A program made the translations under genes and the position numbers. Source: Mycolicibacterium llatzerense (GTDB lineage Bacteria; Actinomycetota; Actinomycetes; Mycobacteriales; Mycobacteriaceae). Taken from it: 64,000 nt of DNA. Below, one piece after another: positions 17,969 through 27,806 of this stretch; position 1 is the stretch's first letter, and each line of letters opens with the position of its first letter. Below the pieces are notes generated by a model. It was not told the DNA's origin, made no database searches, and saw only the letters and a program-made list of their open reading frames with translations. Where the stretch lies: contig NZ_JXST01000020.1 of the NCBI RefSeq assembly GCF_000878195.1, positions 1 through 64,000 of the forward strand, given 5' to 3'.

Positions 17969-19033
17969 ATGACAACTTTCAGCTCATTCGATTTCCAACT
18001 GAACCGGCCCGGCGCCCTGATCGCGGCGGTGCCCGCCGTCCTGGGGTTTGCGCCGGAGAAGTCGCTGGTGCTCGTCACCATCATCGGCGGTGAGATGGGT
18101 GCGGTCCTGCGCGTGGACCTGTCCGAAGGATTCTTCAGCGCGCTGCCCGACGCCCTCGGACATCTGTCCGACATGGCCGCCGCGGCGGACGCCGACGCGG
18201 CCATCGCGGTGATCGTCGATGACCAGAGCGTCGACTGCCCGATGTGCGCGGACCTGTACCGCGACGTGAGCCACGAACTCGGCGAGGCGTTGTCCGATCA
18301 CGGTATCGAGCTGTTCGCGGTGCACGTGGTCGACCGCGTGGCGGCCGGCGGCCGCTGGCACTGCGCCGACGGTTGCGGGAACGCAGGCGTCGTCGAGGAT
18401 CCCGAGTCGTCTCCGGTCACCATGGCCGCGGTGCTCGACGGCCGGCGCCTCTACGCCCGGCGCGCGGACCTCGTCGAGGTCGTCGCCGTCACGGATGAAC
18501 GGCGTGCCGAGGCGTTGCGTCCGGTGATCGAAAAGCGTTCTGCCGCAGTCGATTACGGCGGCCGCCCCGATGCCGAGGTGCGCGCCGACGTCGAGCATGC
18601 GGTGGCCTGCGCCACTGGTTCGCCGGAGGGGGCGCCATTGCCAGACGACGACGCGGTGCGCCTGGCCTGTGCGGTGGCGGACTCGCGGGTGCGCGACACG
18701 CTGTACGCGCTGGCGGTCGGCGAGCACGCCGCCGCAGCCGAGTCGGTGTGGGCGTCGCTGACCCGCACCCTGCCGGCGCCGTGGCGGGTGGAGGCGCTGG
18801 TGTTGCTGGCGTTCAGTGCCTATGCCCGCGGTGACGGACCGCTCGCCGGGGTGGCACTGCAGGCGGCGCTGGAGGTCGACAGCACGCACCGGATGGCAGG
18901 CATGCTCGACTCGGCGTTACAGGCCGGCATGCGCCCGGACCGCATCCGTGAACTCGCGCTCACGGGGTACAAACTGGCGGAGCGCCTCGGCGTGCAGATG
19001 CCGCCGCGCAGCATCTTCGGCAGATCGGCATGA
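17969..19033 (+). CDS. DUF4192 family protein
   Basis: 354 residues from ATG 17969 (MTTFSSFDFQLNRPGALIAAVPAVLGFAPEKSLV); the reading back to 17636 overlaps sthA and is rejected. The N-terminus with GFxPEKSLVLV is typical of DUF4192, a family confined to actinobacteria and of unknown function. The C-terminal half (from about residue 230) is helical and Ala-rich, reading like TPR-type pairs (AEHAAAAESVWASL ... LVLLAFSAYARGDGPLAGVALQAAL). Cytoplasmic. Divergent from sthA. Corresponds to Rv2712c. Confidence 0.85.
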   Translation: MTTFSSFDFQLNRPGALIAAVPAVLGFAPEKSLVLVTIIGGEMGAVLRVDLSEGFFSALPDALGHLSDMAAAADADAAIAVIVDDQSVDCPMCADLYRDVSHELGEALSDHGIELFAVHVVDRVAAGGRWHCADGCGNAGVVEDPESSPVTMAAVLDGRRLYARRADLVEVVAVTDERRAEALRPVIEKRSAAVDYGGRPDAEVRADVEHAVACATGSPEGAPLPDDDAVRLACAVADSRVRDTLYALAVGEHAAAAESVWASLTRTLPAPWRVEALVLLAFSAYARGDGPLAGVALQAALEVDSTHRMAGMLDSALQAGMRPDRIRELALTGYKLAERLGVQMPPRSIFGRSA

Positions 19034-19071
19034 GCCGCTCGAGGCGGGCGAAGCGACGGGGGAGTCGGTCC

Positions 19072-19761
19072 TCAGACCTTCTCGACCCGGACCGCGTGGG
19101 CCATGTGGTGCGGCAACTCGACCTGCTCGTGTCCGGGGATGACGATCATGACGCTGCCGTGCTCGGTGGCCTGCACCGTGACACGCGCGTTCGGCACGAC
19201 GCCGGCGTCTTTGAGCCGGGCGATCAGCTCGATGTCGCCCTGGACGTGTTCGGTCAGCTGGCGCACCCGGACCGCGACCGGGAATCCGGTGGGCAGCTCG
19301 GTGAGCCGGACCAGGCTGACGTCGGAGTCGCCGGTCGGGATGACGCCGAGTTCGGCGAGACCCGGGATCGGGTTGCCGAACGGGGACGTGGTGGGGTTGT
19401 CGAGCACCTGGACCAGCCGGCGTTCGACGTCCTCGCTCATGACGTGCTCCCAGCGGCATGCCTCGGCGTGGACTTCCTCCCACGGCAGGCCGATGACGTC
19501 GACCAGCAGCCGCTCGGCAAGCCGGTGCTTGCGCATCACCGACACCGCCAGCGAGCGGCCCTTGTCGGTAAGTTCCAGGTGGCGATCACCGGCGACGTGC
19601 AGCAGCCCGTCGCGCTCCATCCGCGACACCGTCTGGCTGACGGTGGGGCCGCTCTGCTCGAGTCGTTCGGCAATGCGCGCACGCAGCGGTACCACGCCCT
19701 CTTCTTCGAGGTCGTAGATCGTCCGCAGGTACATCTCGGTGGTATCGATCAGATCGTTCAT
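19072..19761 (-). CDS. ideR: iron-dependent repressor IdeR
   Basis: 229 residues, exact family length, with GGAGGATT before the ATG. DtxR-family winged helix (SGPTVSQTVSRMERDGLL) in residues 1-73. Metal site 1 ligands H79, E83 and H98, and site 2 ligands M10, C102, E105 and H106 are all present. A C-terminal SH3-like domain starts near residue 150. With Fe2+ it represses siderophore and activates storage genes. A candidate -10 TAAGCT (minus strand, 19798-19793) lies upstream. The haem/iron-storage genes at 46-51 kb are possible targets, but no clear IdeR box was found there. Confidence 0.98.
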   Translation of the reverse strand: MNDLIDTTEMYLRTIYDLEEEGVVPLRARIAERLEQSGPTVSQTVSRMERDGLLHVAGDRHLELTDKGRSLAVSVMRKHRLAERLLVDVIGLPWEEVHAEACRWEHVMSEDVERRLVQVLDNPTTSPFGNPIPGLAELGVIPTGDSDVSLVRLTELPTGFPVAVRVRQLTEHVQGDIELIARLKDAGVVPNARVTVQATEHGSVMIVIPGHEQVELPHHMAHAVRVEKV

Positions 19762-19890
19762 GCCAAATCCTCCAGGGCCTCCGCCGGTGCTCAGCTTACC
19801 GGTTTGGCCGGGTCAACAGGCATCCACCACGGCCGACCGACCGTGTGATTCCTGCGGCGACCGGCAGTGGGCGGACCGGCCACCAAAAAC

Positions 19891-19919
19891 GGTGCCCGCC
19901 GGGTTATCCGGCGGGCACC
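19891..19919 (-). terminator. intrinsic terminator of sigB
   Basis: A 12-bp stem GGTGCCCGCCGG / CCGGCGGGCACC with a 5-nt loop. Read on the minus strand it is followed by GTTTTTGG, a classical U-tract. It lies 31 bp after the sigB stop. Confidence 0.85.
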
Positions 19920-19949
19920 ACGGGGTGTGCGGTTGTGGGGGTGGTCCGA

Positions 19950-20909
19950 TCAGCTGGCGTAGGCCCGCAGCCGCTCGGCGCGCTCGCCGTTGCGGAGCTT
20001 CGACATGACTTCGCGCTCGATCTGCCGGACCCGCTCACGGGACAGGCCGAACAGCTTGCCGATCTGATCCAGGGTCCGGGGCTGGCCGTCGTCCAGGCCG
20101 AACCGCAGCCGGATCACTTGCTGCTCGCGCTCGTCCAAGGTGGCGAGCACGTGCCGGATGTCGGTGTGCAGCAGCTCGGAGATGACGGCGTTCTCGGCCG
20201 ACATCGCCTCCGAGTCCTCGATGAAGTCGCCGAGCGGCGCTTCCTCGTCGGTGCCGACCGGCATGTCCAGGCTCACCGGATCGCGGCTGTGCTCCAGGAG
20301 GTCGTTGATCTTCTCGACGGGGATACCGGACTCTTCGGCCAGTTCCTCGTCGGTGGCCTCGCGACCCAGGTTCTGGTGCATCTCACGCTTGATCCGTGCG
20401 AGCTTGTTGACCTGCTCGACCAGGTGGACGGGGAGCCGGATGGTGCGGCTCTGGTCGGCCATGCCTCGGGTGATCGCCTGGCGAATCCACCAGGTGGCAT
20501 ACGTCGAGAACTTGAAGCCCTTGGCGTAGTCGAACTTCTCCATCGCCCGGATCAGGCCGAGGTTGCCTTCCTGGATCAGGTCCAGCAGCGGCATGCCGCG
20601 GCCGGTGTAGCGCTTGGCCAGCGAGACCACGAGGCGCAGGTTGGCTTCGAGCAGGTGCCGGCGCGCGGCCTCGCCGTCGCGGACGATGACCGCCAGGTCA
20701 CGCTTGCGGTTGTCGCCGAGTCGCTTCTTGGTCTCCAGCAGGTGGGCTGCGTAGAGGCCTGCCTCGATGCGCTTGGCCAGTTCCACCTCGTCCTCGGCGT
20801 TGAGCAGGGCGGTCTTACCGATGCCGTTCAGGTAGACGCGCACCAGGTCCGCGGCGGGACTCTGGGCGTCAAGGTCGGAATCGATACGGCGTGTGGTGGC
20901 TTTTGCCAT
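19950..20909 (-). CDS. sigB: RNA polymerase sigma factor SigB
   Basis: 319 residues from ATG 20909 ([21 protein letters not shown]) with GGAGG 6 nt upstream; the extension to 20957 runs through the promoter and is rejected. Principal-like group 2 sigma factor. Region 1.2 ([29 protein letters not shown]), region 2 with [38 protein letters not shown], and region 4 with [19 protein letters not shown]. It lacks the long N-terminal extension of SigA. Controls general stress genes. An ECF-type promoter lies upstream. Confidence 0.97.
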   Translation of the reverse strand: MAKATTRRIDSDLDAQSPAADLVRVYLNGIGKTALLNAEDEVELAKRIEAGLYAAHLLETKKRLGDNRKRDLAVIVRDGEAARRHLLEANLRLVVSLAKRYTGRGMPLLDLIQEGNLGLIRAMEKFDYAKGFKFSTYATWWIRQAITRGMADQSRTIRLPVHLVEQVNKLARIKREMHQNLGREATDEELAEESGIPVEKINDLLEHSRDPVSLDMPVGTDEEAPLGDFIEDSEAMSAENAVISELLHTDIRHVLATLDEREQQVIRLRFGLDDGQPRTLDQIGKLFGLSRERVRQIEREVMSKLRNGERAERLRAYAS

Positions 20910-20953
20910 TTGCGGCCTCCTGCTCGTGCTCAGCTCTCGAACTGTCACTTGCT

Positions 20954-20982
20954 TCAACGCCGAAGCGGTAGGAGAAGTTCCC
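20954..20982 (-). promoter_or_regulatory. ECF-type (SigE/SigH-like) promoter of sigB
   Basis: On the minus strand GGGAAC (20982-20977), 17 bp, CGTTGA (20959-20954), with the start expected about 40 nt before the sigB ATG. This agrees with the stress-sigma promoter known for sigB in M. tuberculosis. Confidence 0.85.
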
Positions 20983-21077
20983 GAGGCCGTCTCCGCTCAT
21001 GGCCTCTGACCTGCGGTTTTTCCGCTTCGACCTGAGAATGTCCTTAGAAAGGAGAAAGAAGGAAACTCAGGTACGCG

Positions 21078-21455
21078 TCAGGGCTCGATATCGCCGTCGA
21101 TGACCGGGTGCCGGTCCTCGATGGCGGGGCGCTCAGCGGTCGGGAACATGGGCGCCTGCCGGGCGGCGTCGTAGCGGCGCGGCTCCTGGGCACTGCGCGG
21201 CGGCCGGTCATTGGCGATGAGCACCGCGATCCAGGGCAGGGGGACGGACGCGATGAGGATGGCCAGCGAGATCAGGCCGTTGTGCCAGATGCTGTAGGCC
21301 CAGGCGGCCAGCAACAGCGCCGGCACGCGGAACGACATGATCGTGAGATAGCGGCGGACGCGTGCGCGGTGCTGCTCCTCGTAGGCGGGTGCTGCGCGAG
21401 TGATGAGGACCGGCCGACCGTCGTCGTCGAAACTCAGCTCAGGGCCGTGTTTCAT
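21078..21455 (-). CDS. DUF3099 small membrane protein
   Basis: 125 residues from ATG 21455 (MKHGPELSFDDDGRPVLITRAAPAYEEQH); an ATG at 21473 is also open and neither start has a well-spaced ribosome-binding site. Two transmembrane helices around residues 45-90 (RVPALLLAAWAYSIW and ISLAILIASVPLPWIAVLIAND) separated by a short loop, then a charged cytoplasmic tail. DUF3099 is an actinobacterial family of unknown function. Sits upstream of sigB on the same strand, 168 bp away, so it could read into sigB in addition to the ECF promoter. Confidence 0.8.
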   Translation of the reverse strand: MKHGPELSFDDDGRPVLITRAAPAYEEQHRARVRRYLTIMSFRVPALLLAAWAYSIWHNGLISLAILIASVPLPWIAVLIANDRPPRSAQEPRRYDAARQAPMFPTAERPAIEDRHPVIDGDIEP

Positions 21456-21544
21456 CCTTCTACTGTCCCACATCTGGCTCAGTGCCGCCCCGGCCGGTAG
21501 GCCGCAATAACACCGGCCGGTTTCCGCAGGTGCACAATGAATCC

Positions 21545-21781
21545 ATGCAGACCGACACCCTCGAACGTACCGATTCCGATGAACAGGTCGACGACGGTAC
21601 GGACGACGACCGACCTAAGCACTTCCACTACGTCAAGAAGGACAAGATCGCCGAGAGCGCCGTCATGGGCACCCACGTCGTCGCGCTGTGCGGCGAGGTG
21701 TTCCCGGTGACCAAGTCACCCAAGCCGGGTTCGCCGGTGTGCCCGGATTGCAAGCGCATCTACGAACAGATGAAGAAATAG
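21545..21781 (+). CDS. DUF3039 small zinc-ribbon-like protein
   Basis: 78 residues from ATG 21545 (MQTDTLERTDSDEQVDDGTDDD). Acidic N-terminus, then KHFHYVKKDKIAESAVMGTHVVALCGEVFPV and VCPDCKRIYEQMKK. A His, one Cys, and a CxxC could bind zinc. CACAAT 6 nt before the ATG suggests a leaderless mRNA. DUF3039 has no known function; the protein is divergent from the DUF3099 gene. Confidence 0.85.
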   Translation: MQTDTLERTDSDEQVDDGTDDDRPKHFHYVKKDKIAESAVMGTHVVALCGEVFPVTKSPKPGSPVCPDCKRIYEQMKK

Positions 21782-21791
21782 CCGTAGCCGG

Positions 21792-22754
21792 TCAGGCCGG
21801 CGGCTCGACCTGCTCTACGGGCTGATCGTTGGTGAGGGTCTCGGCCTTCTCCTCGAGCCATTCGCGCAGGCGCCGGGCATGGGTGTCCGGCGCCGGCCAC
21901 TCTTCTTCGATCGCGGCGTTGAGTTCGGCGCCCAGCATGATCGCGAAGCCCAGCGCGAACGCGAACAGCAGGAACGCGATGGGCGTCGCCAGCGCGCCGT
22001 AGGTGTAGCCGGTCTCGGTGATCCAGGTCAGATAGAACCGCAGTCCCACCGTCGCCACCACGAAGACCACGGTGGCCAGCACCGCGCCGAACAGCAGCCG
22101 ATGGGTCGGCAGCGGTTTGGGCAGCGACACCCGGTAGAGCACCGTCACGGCCAGCACGATGCCGAGCAGCAGCACCGGCCAGTATCCGTACTTCATTGCG
22201 TTGGACCAGGTCTCGGGGATGTGCTGGGCAATTTTCATCGGTCCGATGGCGACCACCGGGGCGGTCGCGATGACGAACAGCAGCATCACGAGATACAGCC
22301 CGAGGGCGTAGAACCGCTGCCGCACCGGATGGCGCAGCGCCGTCTGGTCGTGGGCCTCGACGACCGCGTCGACGAACGCCGAGATCGCCGACGAGCCCGC
22401 CCACAGCGAGATGACGAACCCTAGGGACACCACCTCGCCGCGGGCACCGACCGCGATGTCGCGGACGGTGGGCTGGATGATCTCGTTGATCACGTTCGGC
22501 GAGAAGAAGTTCTTCGCCGTCCCGATCAGCTGTTCCTGGATCATCGGCAGCGTTTCGGGACCGAACAACGGGGCCACGTACGCCAAGCTGCCCAACATGC
22601 CCAACAGCAAGGGCGGTAGGGACAACGCCGACCAGAACGCCGCCTGCGCCGACTCCGAGAAGATCGAGTCGTCCCAGCTTTTCGCCAGCGCACGTCGGAT
22701 AACCCGTAACACGTGATGACGTGTCGGCTTGATCGTCGGCGTCTGGTCGTTCAT
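21792..22754 (-). CDS. YihY/BrkB family inner-membrane protein
   Basis: 320 residues with about six transmembrane segments. The N-terminal AQAAFWSALSLPPLLLGMLGSLAYVAPLF and the later GSSAISAFVDAVVEAHDQ and TYGALATPIAFLLFAFALGFAIMLGAELNAAIEEEWP segments are typical of the BrkB/YihY family (once called tRNA-processing RNase BN in error). Function is unknown, possibly transport or envelope. Charged C-terminus. Convergent with the DUF3039 gene (10 bp between stops). Confidence 0.9.
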   Translation of the reverse strand: MNDQTPTIKPTRHHVLRVIRRALAKSWDDSIFSESAQAAFWSALSLPPLLLGMLGSLAYVAPLFGPETLPMIQEQLIGTAKNFFSPNVINEIIQPTVRDIAVGARGEVVSLGFVISLWAGSSAISAFVDAVVEAHDQTALRHPVRQRFYALGLYLVMLLFVIATAPVVAIGPMKIAQHIPETWSNAMKYGYWPVLLLGIVLAVTVLYRVSLPKPLPTHRLLFGAVLATVVFVVATVGLRFYLTWITETGYTYGALATPIAFLLFAFALGFAIMLGAELNAAIEEEWPAPDTHARRLREWLEEKAETLTNDQPVEQVEPPA

Positions 22755-22819
22755 GACCAGACCAGCATTACCGAAGAGACCCCATCAGGACCGTATTTGA
22801 GGTGACCGGCGGGTCACAC

Positions 22820-23008
22820 TCAGTCCTCGCTGCTGATCTCCAGCACAGCGGCCAACTCGACCAGCTTGGATTCGTGCTCGTTCGCGTGGTGTTGGCAGAA
22901 CAGAAGCTCCATGCCGGACGGCAGGGTAGCGCGAACGCGGGCGGCAGCGCCGCACCGGTCACAGCGGTCGGCCCGTGTCAGTGTCGGGCCGGTCAGAGTT
23001 GCGTTCAT
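22820..23008 (-). CDS. small zinc-finger-like protein (DUF7455 type)
   Basis: 62 residues with a strong AGAAGGAGGAGCC site before the ATG. CDRCGAAARVRATLPSGMELLFCQHHANEHESKL places two Cys, a third Cys and adjacent His residues for metal binding. Short, single-domain; common in actinobacteria and uncharacterised. Confidence 0.85.
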   Translation of the reverse strand: MNATLTGPTLTRADRCDRCGAAARVRATLPSGMELLFCQHHANEHESKLVELAAVLEISSED

Positions 23009-23162
23009 GGCTCCTCCTTCTGCTCGTCGCCGCCTGGGCGCTTTGCCGGTTACACATCTCTACTCTCTCAGACGATTTGGATTCCAGCGTTGTTCCCCGA
23101 GTGTTCACGGGTGTGTCGTGTCTCACCTATCGTCTGAGTTGCAGGCGCGGCAGGCTGGCCGG

Positions 23163-23546
23163 ATGATCCCGTCGCCCACCGTCCTGGTCCATCTATGTAG
23201 TGAAACGGATTGGGCGGGTGCTCAGTTCGATGGCGAGCTGCGGCCGCCGTCGCTCGACCTGGTCGGGTTCGTCCATCTGTCGGCGCCCGAGCAGGTGCAC
23301 CTGCCGGCCAACCGGCTCTACCGCGGCCAGTCCGACCTGATCCTGCTGGTGTGCGATCCCGGACTGCTGGGGTCGCCGGTTCGCTGGGAGCCCGGGGTGG
23401 CGACGGATCCGGAGTCGATGCTCTTCCCGCACCTGTACGGACCGCTCCCCGCTGCGGCGGTGACCCGCACTGTGCCCTACCGGCCCGCCGGCGACGGGGT
23501 CTTCGCAGCCCTGCCGGCCAATTTTCCAACCAATGGTTTTGGTTAA
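23163..23546 (+). CDS. DUF952 family protein
   Basis: 127 residues from ATG 23163 (MIPSPTVLVHLCSETDW); the longer frame from 22866 crosses the opposite-strand zinc-finger gene and is rejected. DUF952 landmarks: GFVHLSAPEQVHLPANRLYRG, LLVCDP, WEPG, and FPHLYGPLPAAAV. The fold is related to ADP-ribosyltransferase-like cyclic proteins, but activity is unproven. Corresponds to Rv2705c (from memory). Confidence 0.88.
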   Translation: MIPSPTVLVHLCSETDWAGAQFDGELRPPSLDLVGFVHLSAPEQVHLPANRLYRGQSDLILLVCDPGLLGSPVRWEPGVATDPESMLFPHLYGPLPAAAVTRTVPYRPAGDGVFAALPANFPTNGFG

Positions 23547-23659
23547 CGGCAAATGAATGACAGTTTGAGAAATCTGTCCACTGATCGGGAATGTGGCCTG
23601 AATCACGGTCACGGGATTGGCACGATCTCGCGCGTAAATATCCCCGAGACGGTGAGGGC

Positions 23660-25216
23660 ATGATCAACCACACAAATTCTGAAGTCGCGACCGGCAAGCG
23701 CCGTCGCGCACGGAGACTGAAGGGACTCGGCGTCGCTCTGACGGCCAGTGCCCTTCTGGTCATGTCGGCGCTGCCGGCATGGGCGGCCGAGAACATGACC
23801 ATCACGTTCATTCGGCATGGTCAGTCGTTCGGCAACACATCGGGCAACATCGACACCAAGACTCCGGGTCCGGTCCTGACCGATGCAGGGCAGCAGCAAG
23901 CCAAGGACATCGCGGCCAAGCTCGGCGACAACAACTACGACGGCATCTACGCGTCGCAGATGGTTCGGACGCAGCAGACCGCTACGCCGATGTCGCAGTA
24001 CCTGGGCCTGCCGATCACGGTGCTGCCGGGCCTGCAGGAGATCGAAACCGGGATGTACGAAGGCACCCCGGAGCGCGCGGGAATCTTCGGTTACCTGACG
24101 GCTCCGCTGGCGTGGGCGGGTCTGTCGGTGACGCCGCCGCCGAACGTCAGCTTCAACCCGATCACCCCGAACCTGGACGCGTTCATCCCGAGCGCACCCG
24201 GTAGTACCACCGGTCTCAATGGTCATCAGTTCGAGGACCGCGTCAACGGCGCGTTGCAGACGATCTACGACAACGGTGATCGCAACGCGGCGGTGTTCTC
24301 GCACGGCGGCACCATCATGGTCTGGACGATGATGAACGCCAAGAACCTCAGCCCTGAGCAGAAGATCATGCTCTTCACTCAGCATCCGTTGAGCAACACC
24401 AATTACGTCGTCGTCGAGGGCAACCCGACTGATGGCTGGAACCTGGTCGAGTGGAACGGCGTCAAGATTGCCGGGATGCAGAAGGGGCCGATCGAGAACG
24501 TGTTGACCCAGGTCCGCACGCTGTCTCGGCAGTTGGGTTCGGTGGTTCAGGACGTCGCTGCGGCGTTCCAGACCGGAAACGTGGGCAAGATCCTGACCGC
24601 CATCAACCATGGTGCAGCGGATGCGCTCTTCTCGACCGCCAAGTTTGTTCGGGCGATCAACTCGCAGGTCATCGGTGGCGTCACCACGGCGATCGACAAC
24701 CTGCAGAAGAAGCTGACCCCGCCGGCTCCGGCCGCGGGCACGCAGACTGTCGCCCCGACTTCGGGTGCGGCGGTCTCGCCGGCCGCGTTCAAGGCTCCGG
24801 CTCCGGTTGCCGCCAAGACCGCGGCGGCCGCCGCGGCCGGGGACTCGCCGGCCAAGGTTGCCGACGTTCCGGCGTCGACCAACAAGGCCGACGAGCCCAA
24901 GGCTGACGCTGACGCCGCCAAGGCTGATGACGCCAAGGCTGACGCCGACGCCGCCAAGTCCGATGGTCAGGCCAAGGCTGACGCTGCCAAGGCCAAGGCT
25001 GACGCCAAGAAGGCTGCGGCTGACGAGAAGAAGGCCGCTGCCAAGGCCAAGGCCGACGCCAAGAAGGCTGCGGCTGAGGAGAAGAAAGCTGCCGCCAAGG
25101 CCAAGGCCGAGGAGAAGAAGGCTGCTGCTGAGGCCAAGAAGGCCGAAGCCAAGGCCAAGGCCAAGGCAGAATCTGCCAAGGCCGGCGCCGGCACTGGCGC
25201 TGGCAGCACCGACTGA
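23660..25216 (+). CDS. secreted histidine phosphatase with Lys/Ala-rich C-terminal tail
   Basis: 518 residues from ATG 23660. A twin-basic leader (GKRRRARRLKGLG) and hydrophobic stretch end at PAWAAEN, a likely signal-peptidase site near residue 44. Histidine-phosphatase fold: catalytic RHGQSFGNT right after the mature N-terminus, YASQMVRTQQTA, an acid/base Glu in GLQEIETGMYEG, and the second His in VFSHGG. From about residue 370 it is Ala/Pro-rich, then about 75 residues of AKADAKKAAADEKK-like repeats. This resembles the heparin-binding Lys/Ala tail of HBHA or a TolA helix. Probably surface or periplasmic phosphatase. Confidence 0.85.
   Translation: MINHTNSEVATGKRRRARRLKGLGVALTASALLVMSALPAWAAENMTITFIRHGQSFGNTSGNIDTKTPGPVLTDAGQQQAKDIAAKLGDNNYDGIYASQMVRTQQTATPMSQYLGLPITVLPGLQEIETGMYEGTPERAGIFGYLTAPLAWAGLSVTPPPNVSFNPITPNLDAFIPSAPGSTTGLNGHQFEDRVNGALQTIYDNGDRNAAVFSHGGTIMVWTMMNAKNLSPEQKIMLFTQHPLSNTNYVVVEGNPTDGWNLVEWNGVKIAGMQKGPIENVLTQVRTLSRQLGSVVQDVAAAFQTGNVGKILTAINHGAADALFSTAKFVRAINSQVIGGVTTAIDNLQKKLTPPAPAAGTQTVAPTSGAAVSPAAFKAPAPVAAKTAAAAAAGDSPAKVADVPASTNKADEPKADADAAKADDAKADADAAKSDGQAKADAAKAKADAKKAAADEKKAAAKAKADAKKAAAEEKKAAAKAKAEEKKAAAEAKKAEAKAKAKAESAKAGAGTGAGSTD
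24955..25190 (+). repeat. degenerate Lys/Ala-coding repeats (gccaaggct units)
   Basis: Imperfect 6-18 bp repeats built from gcc aag gct and gag aag aag encode the Lys/Ala/Glu/Asp tail of the secreted phosphatase. Probably forms a long charged helix. Confidence 0.8.
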
Positions 25217-25233
25217 CGGTTCGCGGTCGCGGT

Positions 25234-25263
25234 CGGCCCCCTGCTCCTCGGCGCAGGGGGCCG
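25234..25263 (+). terminator. hairpin after the phosphatase gene
   Basis: An 11-bp stem CGGCCCCCTGC / GCAGGGGGCCG, 8-nt loop, then ATTTGCG. It lies 17 bp after the phosphatase stop and partly covers the 3' flank of the convergent DinB-like gene. Confidence 0.75.
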
Positions 25264-25270
25264 ATTTGCG

Positions 25271-25774
25271 TCAGCTCTCGGTTCGCGTGGAGAGCAGCAG
25301 GTCTCGGGTGATCTCCAGGTGCCCGACGTGCTGCGCGATGTCGTGCAGGATGTGCAGCAGCGTCCACTCCGGGCTGGCCGTGGCCAGCACCGCGGCGCGC
25401 GTGGTGCCGCCGCGTATCCCGTCGGCCAGCGAGCGGTCCCGGATTCCTTCGGTGACCGCCACCTCGACCCAGCCGGGCAGGCGCTGCTGCAGCGCCGTCA
25501 GCCGTTCCAGCAGCTCGTCGACCCGTCCGGTGGCGGTGAACTCGCTGTCGCGGTCCCGCGGGATTCGTTGTCCGGCAATGAAAGAGCCCGCCCAGTAGTC
25601 GACCACCCCGATGCAGTGGTTGACGATGGCATAGCAGCTGTTCGCGCCGGGTAGGTCGGGCCGGCGGTTGGCGAGGTCGTCGCCGAGCACCGTGAGGATG
25701 TCAGCCATCGCTGCGAAGCACTCGGACGAGACGTCCAGCATCGCTTGGCCTAGTGGATGCTCCGAGGTTGGCAT
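25271..25774 (-). CDS. DinB-superfamily (mycothiol transferase-like) protein
   Basis: 167 residues from ATG 25774 (MPTSEHPLGQAMLDVSSECFAAMADIL). Four-helix-bundle DinB/maleylpyruvate-isomerase-type pattern: conserved His in VNHCIGVVDYWAGSF, and the terminal LLHILHDIAQHVGHLEITRDLLLS motif with the metal-ligand His residues. Actinobacterial members are metal-dependent thiol (mycothiol) transferases. The frame continues to 26152 but without family similarity. Convergent with the secreted phosphatase. Confidence 0.82.
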   Translation of the reverse strand: MPTSEHPLGQAMLDVSSECFAAMADILTVLGDDLANRRPDLPGANSCYAIVNHCIGVVDYWAGSFIAGQRIPRDRDSEFTATGRVDELLERLTALQQRLPGWVEVAVTEGIRDRSLADGIRGGTTRAAVLATASPEWTLLHILHDIAQHVGHLEITRDLLLSTRTES

Positions 25775-25916
25775 GCGCGAAAGCCTTTCACACGCAGAGC
25801 TTTCCCCGCCTCCGGTTTTTTGGGCAGTGGGGGAGTCTGGCCTCTGGCCAGCAATCTGACGCAAGCGTAAAGTTTGACGGTTCGTATCCAATTCGACCCC
25901 GACGCCGGAGGCTTTC

Positions 25917-26138
25917 ATGCACACCAAAACTGTCCTGGCCGTTGCCGCTGCGGCGCTGTTGGTCGCGCCCGTCGGTCCGATGCCCCTCGCGCAAGCGGCG
26001 CAAAGCTCAACCGATACAACGACGTTCAGTCCACAGCCGACGGTCGTCGCGCAACCGATGAACTGTCGCGGTGAAACGGGCGACCACGGCTGCGGCGCAG
26101 GCTGGATCTGGAACGGGTACCGCTGCGTCCCCTGCTGA
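25917..26138 (+). CDS. small secreted cysteine-rich protein
   Basis: 73 residues; GGAGGC is 6 nt before the ATG. A clean signal peptide (MHTKTVLAVAAAALLVAPVGPMPLAQA) leaves a mature chain of about 46 residues. Four cysteines sit in the last 25 residues: MNCRGETGDHGCGAGWIWNGYRCVPC, written here as C-x8-C-x10-C-x2-C with Trp/Tyr between. This suggests two disulfides in a compact module. No known family is recognised. Divergent from the DinB-like gene. Confidence 0.8.
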   Translation: MHTKTVLAVAAAALLVAPVGPMPLAQAAQSSTDTTTFSPQPTVVAQPMNCRGETGDHGCGAGWIWNGYRCVPC

Positions 26139-26157
26139 CCTCCGCTCAACAAACGAA

Positions 26158-26190
26158 AACTGCCCCGAAACCAGAAGTTTCGGGGCAGTT
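26158..26190 (-). terminator. sigA intrinsic terminator, probably bidirectional
   Basis: A 14-bp perfect stem AACTGCCCCGAAAC / GTTTCGGGGCAGTT with a 5-nt loop. Read on the minus strand (from sigA) it is followed by TTCGTTTGTT. It also follows the small secreted Cys-rich gene by 19 bp. Confidence 0.85.
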
Positions 26191-26205
26191 GTTCGATCTG
26201 GGGGA

Positions 26206-27615
<1,410 letters not shown>

Positions 27616-27745
27616 GGCCACCCTTTCGGTCTTTCGTACATCGGTGGCGTGGGCGTGCGCCACCGAAAAGCGTCGGCTGTCGAATATTGGCGTCGATCTT
27701 CGATCGGATGTTCGCCGCTATCCGTTCAGGCGGCCGCCGTTGACC

Positions 27746-27751
27746 ATTGTA
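27746..27751 (-). promoter_or_regulatory. candidate -10 (TACAAT) of sigA
   Basis: On the minus strand GTTACAAT gives the hexamer TACAAT about 130 nt before the GTG start. No recognisable -35 lies upstream, so it may depend on the extended -10. Confidence 0.45.
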
Positions 27752-27806
27752 ACGACATAGTGCCCAGAAGCCGTATCAGCGGCAGGCTCGGAGCGTTGGC
27801 GGGCCG

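Noticed and set aside
21078..21473. Search for an IdeR box near ideR, hemE or the iron exporter
   Set aside because: No sequence close to the 19-bp TTAGGTTAGGCTAACCTAA consensus was found by eye.
22866..23162. Upstream extension of the DUF952 gene
   Set aside because: It reads through the opposite-strand zinc-finger gene; the DUF952 family begins at ATG 23163.
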